A DNA stretch of 6,100 bases from a bacterium (GCA_021784835.1 JAJYHI010000041.1:13992-20091); one strand, 5' to 3'; positions 1-5,726 are shown, numbered from the stretch's first letter. Program-made: numbers and translations. The notes: generated by a model not told the origin, from the sequence alone.

Positions 1-1102
1 TAGGACCGTTGTTTTGGTTAAAAATAGGAAGCGTAAGTTTTAATAAAAACGACCAGACGGCAACGCCTGAATTCCATAAAACCCCCGGTCCAATATCGAT
101 GTTGGGATACTGCCTCGCGACCTCAAGCTGTAATGTTGACTCTTGAGCTTTATAATTATTCAGGGATTCAAGAATATCGGCTCTATCTGTAAGAGCTTTT
201 TCCTTTAATGAAGAATTTATCAGATTTTTATTAAAAGAAAGCCCCTCTAACCAATTAAAATTAATATTTATTTCTCTAACCGCTTTTACCCGCACGCCTA
301 TAGCAGAAGCCAAAACGGCGTAAGAATCGTCTTCATGCCGCCTTGCATCATTTAAAAAAATCAGCGCATTTGCCGTAGAAGTTTTTGCTTTTAACACATC
401 TGTCTGCGGAACTTCGCCTACCGCTAAACTATATTTTAAAATTTTGACAAGGTTTTTCCGGTAATAAATAATTTTTCTAAGCAAATTAATCCGTTGTTTT
501 GCATAATGAATATTAATTAACGAATTCATCAGGCGGCCATATGTTTTCCACGAGGAGGAAACAGTATTAAAAATCGTCGACTGCGCTTTACGTTCAGCTA
601 TTTTAATCTTATAACCGCGTCTGCCCGCAGTTTCAAAAGGCAGCCATAACTCTTCGATGCCGTAAGATAAGGGAGTTTCCCCTTTATTTGGCAGCGGATT
701 ATATTGAAACTGCGGGACTATGATTGGATTCGGAAACTGCGCCGCAGTTATTTCAGCCGCTTTAGCTATCTTGAATTTCGAGAGCGCAATTTTGATATTT
801 GGGTTATAGTAACGAGCAGAAATCATAAGCATATTTAAATCCCAGCTTTTTAACGGCCATGGCAAAATCTTCCTTTGCAATGTTTTTTCGATAAAAGTTT
901 TTAAACCGCGGTTCGTTAATGTTCTGGCTTCAAGCCGTTTTGCAGTATTGTCCAAATTCATAGGTTTAGGTTGGTAGGTTGCGCAACCGGGTATAAATAT
1001 TAAAATAAGAATAAATGCCGCAACTTTAACCGCAGCCGCGCTTCTAAAATGCGGCATACGGTTAAGTCTATTATGAGGCGTTAGTTTTGCTTTATTTGAC
1101 AT
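1..1102 (-). CDS. TolC/CzcC-family outer-membrane efflux lipoprotein, C-terminus off window
   Basis: Partial gene of 367 codons, open from the ATG at 1102 to the left edge. Family members form the trimeric outer-membrane duct of RND or other tripartite pumps that expel metals or drugs from the cell. Seen: a signal peptide with hydrophobic stretch at about residues 25-37, then a lipobox FIPGC with Cys40, so the mature protein should be lipid-anchored. Two OMF-type features follow: QFPNP at about residues 115-120 and a CzcC-like block from about residue 307 (RADILESLNNYKAQ, then ARQYPNIDIGPG, then LPIFNQNNGP at the edge). That block matches the conserved second half of CzcC-type proteins. Members are usually 420-450 residues, so some 60-80 are missing. 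The start is supported by TTTGGAG 7 nt upstream; the in-frame ATG at 1057 has no such site. It is probably the last visible gene of the 1619-2482/1166-1537 operon; pump partners may lie to the left. The substrate is unknown; CzcC likeness only hints at metals. Confidence 0.9.
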   Translation of the reverse strand, partial: MSNKAKLTPHNRLNRMPHFRSAAAVKVAAFILILIFIPGCATYQPKPMNLDNTAKRLEARTLTNRGLKTFIEKTLQRKILPWPLKSWDLNMLMISARYYNPNIKIALSKFKIAKAAEITAAQFPNPIIVPQFQYNPLPNKGETPLSYGIEELWLPFETAGRRGYKIKIAERKAQSTIFNTVSSSWKTYGRLMNSLINIHYAKQRINLLRKIIYYRKNLVKILKYSLAVGEVPQTDVLKAKTSTANALIFLNDARRHEDDSYAVLASAIGVRVKAVREININFNWLEGLSFNKNLINSSLKEKALTDRADILESLNNYKAQESTLQLEVARQYPNIDIGPGVLWNSGVAVWSFLLKLTLPIFNQNNGP

Positions 1103-1165
1103 AATAAATCTCCAAAGTAAAATATAAAAATATAATAATTTTCTGTATTTAAAACAAAGGAATTA

Positions 1166-1537
1166 TTAAGAAAAAAGTTGAGGGGGGTGAGGTATATTAA
1201 AAGGGCGTATTAATGCATAATCTAAAGCATGCGGATTAAATTTGGAAATAAAGGTATTGAAACCGGAGTTAAATTTAATTTTTTTAAGAAGAGTAAAAGA
1301 TGCGAGGCAGTAGGTTGGGCAAGATTGTAATTCAAGAGAATATTTATTTATATAGGATAAATTTTTTATATAAGACTGCGAATTTTTATTAGAATATTCA
1401 CGGGATTCATGGGATTCTCCGGAAAAGCAATTAGTATGGCTGTAGCAAGGAGGAATAAGCATAATACTTATTGCTAAAAATAACAATAAATAGAGAGAAT
1501 GAAAAGCTAAAAGCCTGATATGTAAATATTTATACAA
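1166..1537 (-). CDS. Small secreted Cys-containing protein of the efflux operon, function unknown
   Basis: 123 residues. A basic, aromatic N-terminus and hydrophobic segment at about residues 9-28 (LLAFHSLYLLLFLAISIMLI) form a likely signal peptide. The mature part has four Cys (Cys31, Cys37 and the SCPTYC pair) and ends HPPQLFS. This plan, an exported protein of about 100 residues with a C-x-x-C-like pair and a Pro-Pro near the C-terminus, resembles the small DUF2946-type proteins found beside metal RND operons; that is recalled likeness, not a demonstrated match. The start is TTG at 1537 with a weak AGGT about 10 nt upstream; no ATG or GTG is available upstream in frame. The reading frame is open back to the stop codon of the beta-barrel gene at 1619-1621. 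It lies 63 nt before the TolC-like gene on the same strand, so co-transcription is likely. It is more AT-rich than the TolC-like gene. A real gene is likely but not certain; the role is unknown. Confidence 0.55.
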   Translation of the reverse strand: MYKYLHIRLLAFHSLYLLLFLAISIMLIPPCYSHTNCFSGESHESREYSNKNSQSYIKNLSYINKYSLELQSCPTYCLASFTLLKKIKFNSGFNTFISKFNPHALDYALIRPFNIPHPPQLFS

Positions 1538-1580
1538 TTTAATTTTACCTGCAATATTGGTAGCTTTTGTGTATTCTTTT

Positions 1581-1602
1581 ACCTTCTTGATACCTTCTTG
1601 AT
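1581..1602. repeat. Two perfect tandem copies of an 11-bp unit
   Basis: ACCTTCTTGAT occurs at 1581-1591 and again at 1592-1602, in the gap between the beta-barrel stop codon and the small secreted ORF. On the coding (minus) strand each copy carries AAGAAGGT, which looks like a ribosome-binding site, but neither is followed at a sensible distance by ATG, GTG or TTG in frame. It is probably a slippage duplication. Confidence 0.8.
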
Positions 1603-1618
1603 TATTGTCTCGAATAGT

Positions 1619-2482
1619 TTAAAACCTGAGCCTTAATCCTGCTTCCGGACCGTCAAACTCTAAACTGCCGTTTACGCCGTTAGTATCGACATGGACTTTA
1701 TCGTACACGTAATCCGCAAAAATAGACAGCGGACCGACGGTTTTATAATTCACTCCAACATTTGCATGGTAATAATAACCGTCGGCCCCGACGGTAAATC
1801 CCTGAAATTTTCCTATAAAAGAAAAATCGTTTAAAGGCGATATTTTTATTCTTCCGCCTATTAAAGGTATGGGCAGGCTTACGTTTTTTGACTCCGATAA
1901 CCCTAACGAAGCCGCATCTAATTCTGTTTTAGCCGTGATGACGTCTATTCCCACGCCAAGCCCGACGGAAGCGTATCTGTTAATCTCGAAATTGTGGTCG
2001 TAAAACATTTTGTAGCTGTAAAGGTCTAATTTTGAATTGACCTCTGTGTTTATATTATATTCCTGACCGTTAAAATAGATATTTTGAGATAATACCTTGG
2101 AGCCGCTATATTCATAAGGAACATATGTAAAAGAAATCCTATTGTCGTATAAAATATAAATAGCCGCTTTCAGCATAGGTTCGGTTTTGGTTGTTTGAAG
2201 CCCTAAATCCGAAGGGATTATATTAGTAGGTCCGTTTCCTCCGACATTCCCCCCGGCTGCAACATGCCCCGTAAGATTCTGAAAATATGCCCCGCCTTTC
2301 ACCTCGAACCCAAGTATGCCGGACGCATAAACTTTAGAAACGCCGGAAAAAACAAAGTAACATGCGCAAACAATAATAAATAATAATATTGCCAATCTAA
2401 GAGGTCTCTTTGACGTAAAAGCGTCATTGCGAGCTAAGCGAAGCAATCTCTTTCTTCTAAAATTTTTTAAATTTTCGGTCAT
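1619..2482 (-). CDS. Outer-membrane beta-barrel protein (OmpW / TIGR04219-like)
   Basis: 287 residues. The protein should be exported by Sec and inserted in the outer membrane as a small barrel; such porin-like proteins pass small hydrophobic or charged solutes, but the substrate here is unknown. Seen: an unusually long n-region of about 30 residues, a hydrophobic core (LAILLFIIVCACYFVF, about 30-45), and a probable cleavage site after VYA (residue 53). The rest is alternating polar/hydrophobic strands rich in Tyr and Gly. It has a periplasmic-facing EAGLRLRF end, whose terminal Phe is the usual barrel-assembly signal. The ATG at 2482 is backed by a strong GGGGGGAGGA site about 9 nt upstream, so the long n-region is genuine. 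Within it residues 12-21 (RLLRLARNDA) are encoded by a palindromic repeat described separately. First gene of the minus-strand operon, divergent from the response regulator. The family call is by overall pattern; general barrel identity is much surer than subfamily. Confidence 0.8.
   Translation of the reverse strand: MTENLKNFRRKRLLRLARNDAFTSKRPLRLAILLFIIVCACYFVFSGVSKVYASGILGFEVKGGAYFQNLTGHVAAGGNVGGNGPTNIIPSDLGLQTTKTEPMLKAAIYILYDNRISFTYVPYEYSGSKVLSQNIYFNGQEYNINTEVNSKLDLYSYKMFYDHNFEINRYASVGLGVGIDVITAKTELDAASLGLSESKNVSLPIPLIGGRIKISPLNDFSFIGKFQGFTVGADGYYYHANVGVNYKTVGPLSIFADYVYDKVHVDTNGVNGSLEFDGPEAGLRLRF
2411..2450. repeat. Dispersed palindromic repeat inside the beta-barrel signal-peptide coding region
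   Basis: The stretch 2421-2450 contains GTCATTGCGAG and GAAGCAATCTC, the two arms of a palindromic repeat (ATTGC/GCAAT arms) that is common between genes in many bacterial genomes. Next to it, 2411-2426 holds a further inverted pair TGACG/CGTCA with a 6-nt spacer. Read on the minus strand it encodes residues 12-21 of the barrel protein and keeps the frame. The recurrence elsewhere in this genome is recalled from the repeat class, not seen here, since only one copy is in the window. Confidence 0.65.
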
Positions 2483-2857
2483 TTTAACTTTCCTCCCCCC
2501 GTCTCATTTTTCAAACTTCTTAATATCTTGAGTCTGCGAATATTATCCAAAATCAAATTAAAATATTAAAATAAACCATAATGAAATTAATTAAAACTCG
2601 TTAATTATGCTTAAATATTAATTGCTTAAACATTTATTATATACTTATTGTTTAATATACCACAAAATTCTAATTTTTTATATAAAATTACTTTACGCCT
2701 TTTTCAATTTTTTAATTAACGTGATTATATTTAAAAAATAATCCTTACATTTTTATATTATTTATAATATATTAATTATTCATTTACATTGCCGCACTAT
2801 AATCGTTTATAATAAAAGTATAAAAGTTATATATAATTTTATTCGGTTATATAAGCT
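2483..2857. promoter_or_regulatory. AT-rich divergent intergenic region, barrel operon / response regulator
   Basis: 375 bases without a gene, far more AT-rich than the flanks. It must hold the promoters for the leftward barrel operon and the rightward two-component genes. Several TATAAT-like hexamers occur; on the plus strand TATAAT at 2798-2803 and 2808-2813 and TTTACA at 2783-2788 are the better candidates for the regulator promoter, though the spacing is not ideal. The G-rich ribosome site of the barrel gene sits at about 2491-2501. No ORF, RNA gene or riboswitch fold was recognised. Confidence 0.6.
2601..2630. promoter_or_regulatory. Candidate regulator-binding direct repeats (TGCTTAAA x2, 15-bp spacing)
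   Basis: TGCTTAAA occurs at 2608-2615 and 2623-2630, one and a half helical turns apart, each preceded by an AT-rich TTAAT-like stretch. OmpR-family regulators usually bind paired direct repeats, so this is a reasonable operator candidate for the adjacent response regulator. The match is short and the surroundings are AT-rich, so chance is possible. Confidence 0.3.
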
Positions 2858-3529
2858 ATGATAAAAGCCGTAATGATAGAGGACGATAAAGAAATTGCCG
2901 AACTTTTAAAAGAATATCTGCATCGCTTTAATATTGACTTGACAAATTTTGAAAACGCGGAAGAAGGGCTTAAAGTCCTTAATGAAAAAGACCGCGAATT
3001 TGACATTTTGATATTAGATCTTACCTTGCCCGACATTGACGGCTTAGAAATTTGCAAAACAGTTTCGCGCTCAATCAATATCCCCATAATAATATCATCT
3101 GCAAGAGGAGATTATTCCGATATAGTGACCGGCCTTGAAATCGGCGCAGACGATTACGTCGCAAAGCCTTATAATCCGCGCGAACTTGTAGCAAGAATAA
3201 GGTCGCTTATAAGAAGAAAAACCGGACAAAAATCCATACCGAAACCTTTTGAAATAGACGAAACTAAAATGATTATAAAAAAAGACGGCGAAACCATAGA
3301 TTTAACGTCCGCCGAATACGAACTTTTTCTTACTTTGTATAAAAACAAGGGCAACGTAATTACCCGCGACTTTATACTTGAAAATATAAAAACTATGAGT
3401 TATGAAAGCATCGACCGAAGCGTGGACGTCTTAATAGGAAGAATAAGAAAGAAAATAGGCGACGACCCTAAAAATCCAAAATATATTAAATCTATAAGGG
3501 GTTACGGCTATAAATTTTATGAAAATTAA
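2858..3529 (+). CDS. OmpR/PhoB-family response regulator
   Basis: 223 residues, the normal length for the family. It takes phosphate from the kinase encoded next to it and then binds DNA to control transcription. Receiver domain at residues 1-120: acidic pair Asp9/Asp10, phospho-acceptor Asp54 (ILDLTLPDIDG), switch residue Ser81 where Thr or Ser is usual, switch aromatic Tyr100, and invariant Lys103 (DDYVAKP). Winged-helix domain at about 131-223: LTSAEYELFLTL at 149-160, recognition helix around 185-200 (IDRSVDVLIGRIRKKIG), and the C-terminal wing IRGYGYKF. All key residues are present, so it should be active. The ATG at 2858 has no clear ribosome site; the next ATG at 2873 has none either and would cut into the first strand. 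Its last 11 nt overlap the kinase gene, indicating co-translation. Likely targets, by position, are its own divergent region and the spy-like promoter; this is inference. Best likeness is to ArsR-type regulators paired with ArsS kinases. Confidence 0.95.
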   Translation: MIKAVMIEDDKEIAELLKEYLHRFNIDLTNFENAEEGLKVLNEKDREFDILILDLTLPDIDGLEICKTVSRSINIPIIISSARGDYSDIVTGLEIGADDYVAKPYNPRELVARIRSLIRRKTGQKSIPKPFEIDETKMIIKKDGETIDLTSAEYELFLTLYKNKGNVITRDFILENIKTMSYESIDRSVDVLIGRIRKKIGDDPKNPKYIKSIRGYGYKFYEN

Positions 3530-4766
3530 CAGGCATTCGGTATTGTTTAAAATCAACGTCGTCTTTATTTTAATTTTCGTCATACTTCTGCTCTTTTATT
3601 TTTCGGCTTATAGAATTATTAACCGCATCGAAACTTTTCATTTTATAAAAAAAGTGATATTTTTGGCAAAGAAAAATAAATTGACCGACGAAAATTTTTT
3701 AGAAATAAGTTTAATAAAAAATAGAAAAGACATCTTAAAAATTTTAAAGGGGGGTAAATATTTATTAAAAAGAAACCCGCCCCGCGTTAGCTATATATTA
3801 TCTTTATTAATATATAAAGGAAACGAATACATATATTTAAAATCAAAAATAGGAAAATCCGATTTTTTATTAGAAAGACGACCAAAAGCTTACGGCAGGC
3901 TGGAAATTTTAACGGCGGCATGGCTGGGATTAGATTTTGTTCTTATCCTTCTCTATTTAAGCATATACCGCTCTATAAACCCTCTCGGTAAGCTCAGGAA
4001 TAAAATAGAGGAATTTAAAAACGGCAACATCGACGTAAATTTAGACGGATATATCGATAGAAAAGATGAAATCGGTTACGTTGCAAAAGAACTTAAGGGT
4101 GCCATAGATAACGTTAAAAAAACTATTAATACGAGGACGTGGTTTATAAGAAATATTGCCCATGAATTAAAAACGCCGATTACTAAAGGAAAAATTGCGT
4201 TAGAGCTTTTAAAAGACGAAGACGAAAACAGAAAAAAAGTATTCGCCGATATTTTTATTAGATTAGAAACGCTTATAAACGAGCTTTTTTCTTCGGAAAA
4301 AATTGCCGCAGGAAACAAAGAAATAAATTTAACTTCATTTAATTTTCAGGATGCTATAAACAGGGCTAAGGAACTCCTCTTAGTAAAACAAGACGAAAAT
4401 ATAGAGATAATGTTAGACGTAGAATACGCCGTTAAAGCAGACTTCGACCTGCTAAGTATTGCAGTTAAAAATCTAATAGAAAACGGTATTAAATTTAGCG
4501 ATAACAAAAAAGTAACCGTCGAGATAAAAAACGGCATTTTAAGTTTTACAAATACCGGAAATAAACCGTCTATCCCGGAAGAAGCAATATTCGAACCGTT
4601 TTTAAAAGATACCAATATAAAAAATAAAGACGGATTCGGTCTAGGACTTTATATAACGAAACAGATACTCGAAAAACACGGGTTAAAAATTAAGTATGAA
4701 TACTTAAAAGGAGAGAATGTTTTTTCTATCGACTTACATAAAATAATATACGTCAAAACTTTATAA
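3519..4766 (+). CDS. ArsS-like membrane sensor histidine kinase
   Basis: 415 residues. It should sense a periplasmic or membrane signal, autophosphorylate on His and pass phosphate to the upstream regulator. Seen in order: transmembrane helix at about 11-31; a Lys-rich periplasmic sensor part of about 100 residues (32-130); second transmembrane helix at 131-150; HAMP linker at about 151-203; H-box RNIAHELKTPITKGKI with His215; N-box NLIENGIKFS with Asn318 and Asn322; a divergent G1 region (FTNTGNKPSIPEE, about 343-355); F-box FEPF; and G2 DGFGLGLYITKQIL with glycines at 372, 374 and 376. The H-box and the following RLETLINELFSSEK are close to the ArsS family from memory. The G1 Asp is replaced by Asn345. 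The ATG overlaps the regulator's end by 11 nt with no strong ribosome site of its own, which suggests translational coupling. The gene ends at the hairpin terminator it shares with the convergent spy-like gene. The ligand is unknown: ArsS is known for acid response, but that cannot be transferred safely. Confidence 0.92.
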   Translation: MKINRHSVLFKINVVFILIFVILLLFYFSAYRIINRIETFHFIKKVIFLAKKNKLTDENFLEISLIKNRKDILKILKGGKYLLKRNPPRVSYILSLLIYKGNEYIYLKSKIGKSDFLLERRPKAYGRLEILTAAWLGLDFVLILLYLSIYRSINPLGKLRNKIEEFKNGNIDVNLDGYIDRKDEIGYVAKELKGAIDNVKKTINTRTWFIRNIAHELKTPITKGKIALELLKDEDENRKKVFADIFIRLETLINELFSSEKIAAGNKEINLTSFNFQDAINRAKELLLVKQDENIEIMLDVEYAVKADFDLLSIAVKNLIENGIKFSDNKKVTVEIKNGILSFTNTGNKPSIPEEAIFEPFLKDTNIKNKDGFGLGLYITKQILEKHGLKIKYEYLKGENVFSIDLHKIIYVKTL

Positions 4767-4789
4767 AACCTGAAACTTTAAAGATTTAA

Positions 4790-4824
4790 GGCGGCGATAA
4801 ATTAGATTATGCTTTATCGCCGCC
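4790..4824. terminator. Bidirectional rho-independent terminator between kinase and spy-like genes
   Basis: A perfect 12-bp stem, GGCGGCGATAAA (4790-4801) with TTTATCGCCGCC (4813-4824), closes an 11-nt loop. On the plus strand it is followed by GTTTTAGTTTATTT. On the minus strand the stem is followed by TTAAATCTTT. It lies in the 66-nt gap between two convergent genes, 23 nt after the kinase stop and 8 nt after the spy-like stop, so it probably serves both. Confidence 0.9.
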
Positions 4825-4832
4825 GTTTTAGT

Positions 4833-5372
4833 TTATTTAGCTAAATTTTCCTGCATCTTTTTCATCATATCGATTTTTTCGTTAAGCATTTTTTTCATAA
4901 ATTCTAAATGTTTTATTCTGTTTTTTATTCTGTTTTTAATTAAATTGATAAATCTGTTTCTCTGCGCCGGAGTTAAGATATTAAAAAACTTAGAAATAAA
5001 ATCCGCCTTAATTTCCGCCTTACTTTTTACATTATTCGTTAAATCGGAAACAAAAACGCTTTTATTAAAAGTTCCCGATTTTAAAGCGTTAAGCATCGGA
5101 TTCCTTAAATTTCCCTTATTTTCCATTAAAGCCTTAAATTTTTCTTTTTTGGCGATAATAATCTGCCTTACCTGTTTTTTAGTCAGTCGTAGTTTTCTTT
5201 TAAGCATAAAGACGTTGAATGAACATTTTCGATTCCTCATAAATTTATGCTTCATAAAATTAGAATCGCCTCGTCCCATTGCAAACGCGTATGTTCCCGT
5301 GAACATGGTTAGCGCCGAAAATAAGAGTAAAAAAACCACAAGGCTCTTAACTTTAAAATAATTTTTCTTCAT
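4833..5372 (-). CDS. Spy/CpxP-family periplasmic LTxxQ protein
   Basis: 179 residues. Spy and CpxP are periplasmic, all-helical proteins; Spy is an ATP-independent chaperone and CpxP damps the Cpx kinase, and relatives also appear in metal-responsive sets. Seen: signal peptide of about 31 residues (hydrophobic LVVFLLLFSALTMF at 11-24, likely cut near TYAFA), a first LTKKQ motif at 63-67, a second LTPAQ motif at 133-137, and strongly basic helices between and after them, ending in a Met/Lys-rich helix (FMKKMLNEKIDMMKKM). Two LTxxQ motifs about 70 residues apart are the hallmark of the family. There is a single mature Cys at 50 and a four-residue KNRI duplication at about 147-154. The ATG at 5372 has an AAAGGAG site 6 nt upstream. 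It is a single gene with its own promoter, convergent with the kinase and sharing its terminator. This layout makes it a plausible target or modulator of the two-component system, by analogy with CpxRA-CpxP; not shown. Confidence 0.88.
   Translation of the reverse strand: MKKNYFKVKSLVVFLLLFSALTMFTGTYAFAMGRGDSNFMKHKFMRNRKCSFNVFMLKRKLRLTKKQVRQIIIAKKEKFKALMENKGNLRNPMLNALKSGTFNKSVFVSDLTNNVKSKAEIKADFISKFFNILTPAQRNRFINLIKNRIKNRIKHLEFMKKMLNEKIDMMKKMQENLAK
4912..4935. repeat. Perfect 12-bp tandem duplication within the spy-like gene
   Basis: TTTATTCTGTTT is present at 4912-4923 and 4924-4935. On the coding strand the duplication adds one KNRI tetrapeptide in the helix following the second LTxxQ motif. 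It is in frame and looks like a recent slippage event. Confidence 0.85.
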
Positions 5373-5427
5373 AAAATTCTCCTTTAATTAATGTTAAATT
5401 TATTAATTAATATTTACTTATTTTTAA

Positions 5428-5456
5428 ATTATAGCTTATTTCATTAAACGCATTAT
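5428..5456 (-). promoter_or_regulatory. Probable promoter of the spy-like gene
   Basis: On the minus strand a perfect TATAAT -10 (5428-5433) is followed by a leader of some 50 nt and the AAAGGAG ribosome site. With 17-nt spacing the -35 would be ATAATG (5451-5456), a poor match to TTGACA, which fits a promoter that needs an activator. The -35 area overlaps the near arm of the inverted repeat at 5453-5497. Confidence 0.5.
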
Positions 5457-5497
5457 AAACCTTTTATTAACCGGTTTTATTAATTAAAGGTTTATAA
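5453..5497. repeat. Long inverted repeat, 18-nt arms, upstream of the spy-like promoter
   Basis: Arms at 5453-5470 and 5480-5497 pair at 17 of 18 positions (the TTATAAACCTTT part is perfect) around a 9-nt loop CCGGTTTTA. The inner AACCGGTT at 5469-5476 is itself an 8-bp palindrome, so alternative pairing is possible. There is no T-run directly after either arm, which argues against a simple terminator. Position over the -35 region of the spy-like gene suggests an operator for a dimeric protein; it could also be a small mobile repeat or part of the att region beside the tRNA fragment. Confidence 0.75.
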
Positions 5498-5523
5498 GTT
5501 AAATTTTGAAAATACGGTTATTT

Positions 5524-5536
5524 TTAAGCAAAAAAT
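5524..5536. repeat. 13-bp direct repeat, copy 1, left of the tRNA fragment
   Basis: TTAAGCAAAAAAT at 5524-5536 is repeated exactly at 5668-5680, with the tRNA-Pro fragment between. It could be arm-type recombinase sites or chance in AT-rich DNA. Confidence 0.5.
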
Positions 5537-5576
5537 ATAAAAATAGATTTTTATGCGGCCGGAAAAGCCTTTGAAA

Positions 5577-5627
5577 TGGTCGGGACGACTGGATTTGAAC
5601 CAGCGACCCCTTGCTCCCGAAGCAAGC
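5577..5627 (-). tRNA. 3' half of a tRNA-Pro(CGG) gene (truncated, non-functional alone)
   Basis: Read on the minus strand: anticodon stem CTTGC/GCAAG with 7-nt loop TTCGGGA (anticodon CGG, 5617-5619, followed by G37 as usual for tRNA-Pro). Then come a 5-nt variable loop GGGTC, T arm GCTGG-TTCAAAT-CCAGT, acceptor 3' strand CGTCCCG, discriminator A and encoded CCA. All parts from the anticodon arm to CCA are intact. The 5' acceptor strand (CGGGACG expected) and the D arm are absent: upstream of G26 the sequence becomes AT-rich and unlike tRNA, and nothing fitting appears up to the window end. This half-gene is the usual remnant of integration into a tRNA gene. Confidence 0.85.
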
Positions 5628-5630
5628 TAT
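5577..5630. other. Probable attachment site (attR/attL-type) of an integrated element
   Basis: Tyrosine recombinases often use the anticodon-to-3' end of a tRNA gene as att core, so one junction keeps the whole tRNA and the other keeps only the 3' part. Here the tRNA points left, hence the element should extend to the right of 5627 and the intact tRNA-Pro should lie at its far end, with old chromosome to the left. No integrase is visible in the window; inference from the half-tRNA only. Confidence 0.55.
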
Positions 5631-5667
5631 TGCAGAGTATAACTTATTAATTTTATTGATTAATTTA

Positions 5668-5680
5668 TTAAGCAAAAAAT
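5668..5680. repeat. 13-bp direct repeat, copy 2, right of the tRNA fragment
   Basis: Exact second copy of TTAAGCAAAAAAT, same orientation, 144 bp from the first, on the presumed element side of the att site. Confidence 0.5.
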
Positions 5681-5726
5681 GATATGGGACGAATTTGGAA
5701 CAAAATCATTATTTTTGTCCGGCGGG

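Noticed and set aside
2839..3354. Minus-strand ORFs opposite the response regulator
   Set aside because: Both lie over a complete response regulator with all catalytic residues; Ser/Ile-rich shadow translations with no family resemblance.
4076..4615. Minus-strand ORFs opposite the kinase catalytic region
   Set aside because: They are antisense to the H-, N- and G-boxes and have no recognisable domain or ribosome site.
4945..5361. 138-codon plus-strand ORF opposite the spy-like gene
   Set aside because: It is antisense to a gene with signal peptide, two LTxxQ motifs and a strong ribosome site; its hydrophobic make-up is what the complement of Lys-rich helices gives.
5453..5497. Inverted repeat as terminator of a tRNA or spy transcript
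   Set aside because: No U-tract follows either arm and no gene ends next to it in the right orientation except the tRNA fragment, about 80 bp away.
5577..5700. tRNA interrupted by an intron rather than truncated
   Set aside because: Bacterial tRNA group I introns sit in the anticodon loop; here the loop is intact, the break is before the anticodon stem, and no 5' half is found in the next 470 bases. An intron longer than that cannot be fully excluded.
5672..5719. Imperfect hairpins (AAAAATGAT/ATCATT-TTTTT; GGA-CAAAA/TTTTG-TCC) after the coiled-coil gene
   Set aside because: Stems are short, bulged and AT-rich, without a clear T-run for the minus strand; not strong enough to call a terminator.
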